A stretch of DNA of 64,000 nt from an uncultured Ectothiorhodospiraceae bacterium (GTDB lineage Bacteria; Pseudomonadota; Gammaproteobacteria; XJ16; Halofilaceae), in contig CAJXKK010000005.1 of the NCBI GenBank assembly GCA_913055615.1, positions 55,207 to 119,206 of the forward strand, in the 5' to 3' direction. A program made the translations under genes and the position numbers. Shown piece by piece: positions 63,598 through 64,000 of this stretch; position 1 is the first letter of the stretch, and each line of letters starts with the position of its first letter. The notes beneath the pieces are model-generated. The model worked only from the letters and a program-made list of their open reading frames with translations, searched no databases and was not told the origin of the DNA.

Positions 63598-64000
63598 TCA
63601 TGTCCCTTCCTGGTAATCGCCTTTATCCGGGATCGTGTGGCGCACACCCCCACGAGGGCTCGTGACGTCACCGTTGCGGCGGGGAATCAGGTGCACGTGA
63701 CAGTGAAACACCGTTTGCCCCGCCGATGCCCCGATATTCACGCCAATGTTGAAACCAGAGACCTCCGGATCGCGCTCTTCGATTTTATGACGTGCCTCGG
63801 TGATAAGCGCATTCACCGCATTGACTTCCGACTGAAAGAGGCTGAAGTAATCGGCCTGATGACGTTTAGGGATTACGAGGGCGTGCAGTGGCGTTACCGG
63901 GTAGCCATCCAACAGCGCGTACGCCAGTTCGTTCTCGGCAATTTGGCGATCGGCCGGCGGCGCGCAGAAGACACAGTCAGCCTCTCGGTGCTCAAAGGAC
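63598..64000 (-). CDS. HIT family protein, N-terminus beyond window
   Basis: Histidine triad protein, 133 residues visible, still open at the right edge. The active-site motif is GQTVFHCHVHLIPRR near the C-terminal end. A CxxC pair (DCVFCAPP) near the edge is the zinc site typical of bacterial HIT proteins. The segment HALVIPKRHQADYFSL is characteristic. Such proteins hydrolyse nucleoside phosphoramidates or dinucleoside polyphosphates. An internal ATG at 63912 is not the real start because the upstream frame keeps the family sequence. Confidence 0.9.
   Translation of the reverse strand, partial: SFEHREADCVFCAPPADRQIAENELAYALLDGYPVTPLHALVIPKRHQADYFSLFQSEVNAVNALITEARHKIEERDPEVSGFNIGVNIGASAGQTVFHCHVHLIPRRNGDVTSPRGGVRHTIPDKGDYQEGT

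Larger units (their letters stand above)
55856..64000. mobile_element. Probable tRNA-Met-linked genomic island (left part)
   Basis: Immediately after the tRNA CCA end, sequence becomes AT-richer (for example TTAATCAACAAGTTACGAC) and codon use changes, especially across 56100-60150. Content is accessory: RuBisCO-like protein, ASCH, GNAT, HNH, DUF927 ATPase and AlpA regulator. No integrase is visible in the window and the right end is outside it. The first 239 bases (55856-56094) hold no recognisable gene. Confidence 0.7.

Noticed and set aside
63598-63912. HIT protein starting at the ATG at 63912.
   Set aside because: Family sequence, including a CxxC zinc pair, continues upstream in frame to the window edge.

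Overview
The window is about 64 kb of GC-rich chromosome from a gammaproteobacterium. Support comes from the gene order pepP - ygfB - zapA - 6S RNA - ygfA, the rpiA/ilvA divergent pair, rplM-rpsI, crp, ubiH and bfd/bfr. Many proteins are rich in Asp and Glu, which fits a moderate halophile such as an Ectothiorhodospiraceae-like bacterium. That placement is inference; no 16S rRNA gene is present.

Layout. Positions 1-2620 hold the glycine cleavage genes gcvT-gcvH-gcvPA (gcvPA is cut by the window edge). Positions 2733-10219 hold two ubiquinone hydroxylases, pepP, a protein derived from a transposase N-terminal domain, ygfB, a leaderless-looking coiled-coil gene plus zapA, 6S RNA, ygfA and an EVE-domain gene. 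Positions 10670-16843 hold ilvA/rpiA, tRNA-Gln, rpsI-rplM, speD, an OsmC-family gene and crp. Positions 17175-23258 hold trpE-G-D-C, gph and rpe; a GxxExxY nuclease-fold cassette bounded by inverted repeats sits inside the trp operon, and trpE has a candidate leader peptide. Positions 23355-29348 hold an outer-membrane protein, an unusual lipoprotein/subtilase operon and an ABC exporter. Positions 29455-34366 hold purK-purE, iron-storage genes with palindromic operators, purC and bioD. Positions 34478-42585 hold tkt-gap-pgk-pyk and rpoD. Positions 42936-55017 hold a glycogen cluster: glgP, malQ, a GH57 glucanase, glgC, glgB and glgA.

From 55856 onward, directly after a tRNA-Met gene, base composition drops and the content becomes accessory. 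This looks like a genomic island integrated at the tRNA. Its left part carries a compact co-directional module: a YqfB-like ASCH domain fused to a RuBisCO-like protein (interrupted at a run of nine C), a three-helix membrane protein, a GNAT acetyltransferase, a second ASCH-domain protein and an McrA-like HNH endonuclease. Its right part, on the opposite strand, holds a DUF927 ATPase, an AlpA-type regulator, two unknown genes and a HIT-family gene. I regard the ASCH-RLP/GNAT/ASCH/HNH module as the most likely undescribed system; its function is not known and only hypotheses are offered.

A second theme is intergenic palindromes. At least four families of paired inverted repeats occupy intergenic gaps. 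One family also frames the GxxExxY gene, which suggests that the gene-free palindromes and the GxxExxY cassette are forms of one mobile element family.
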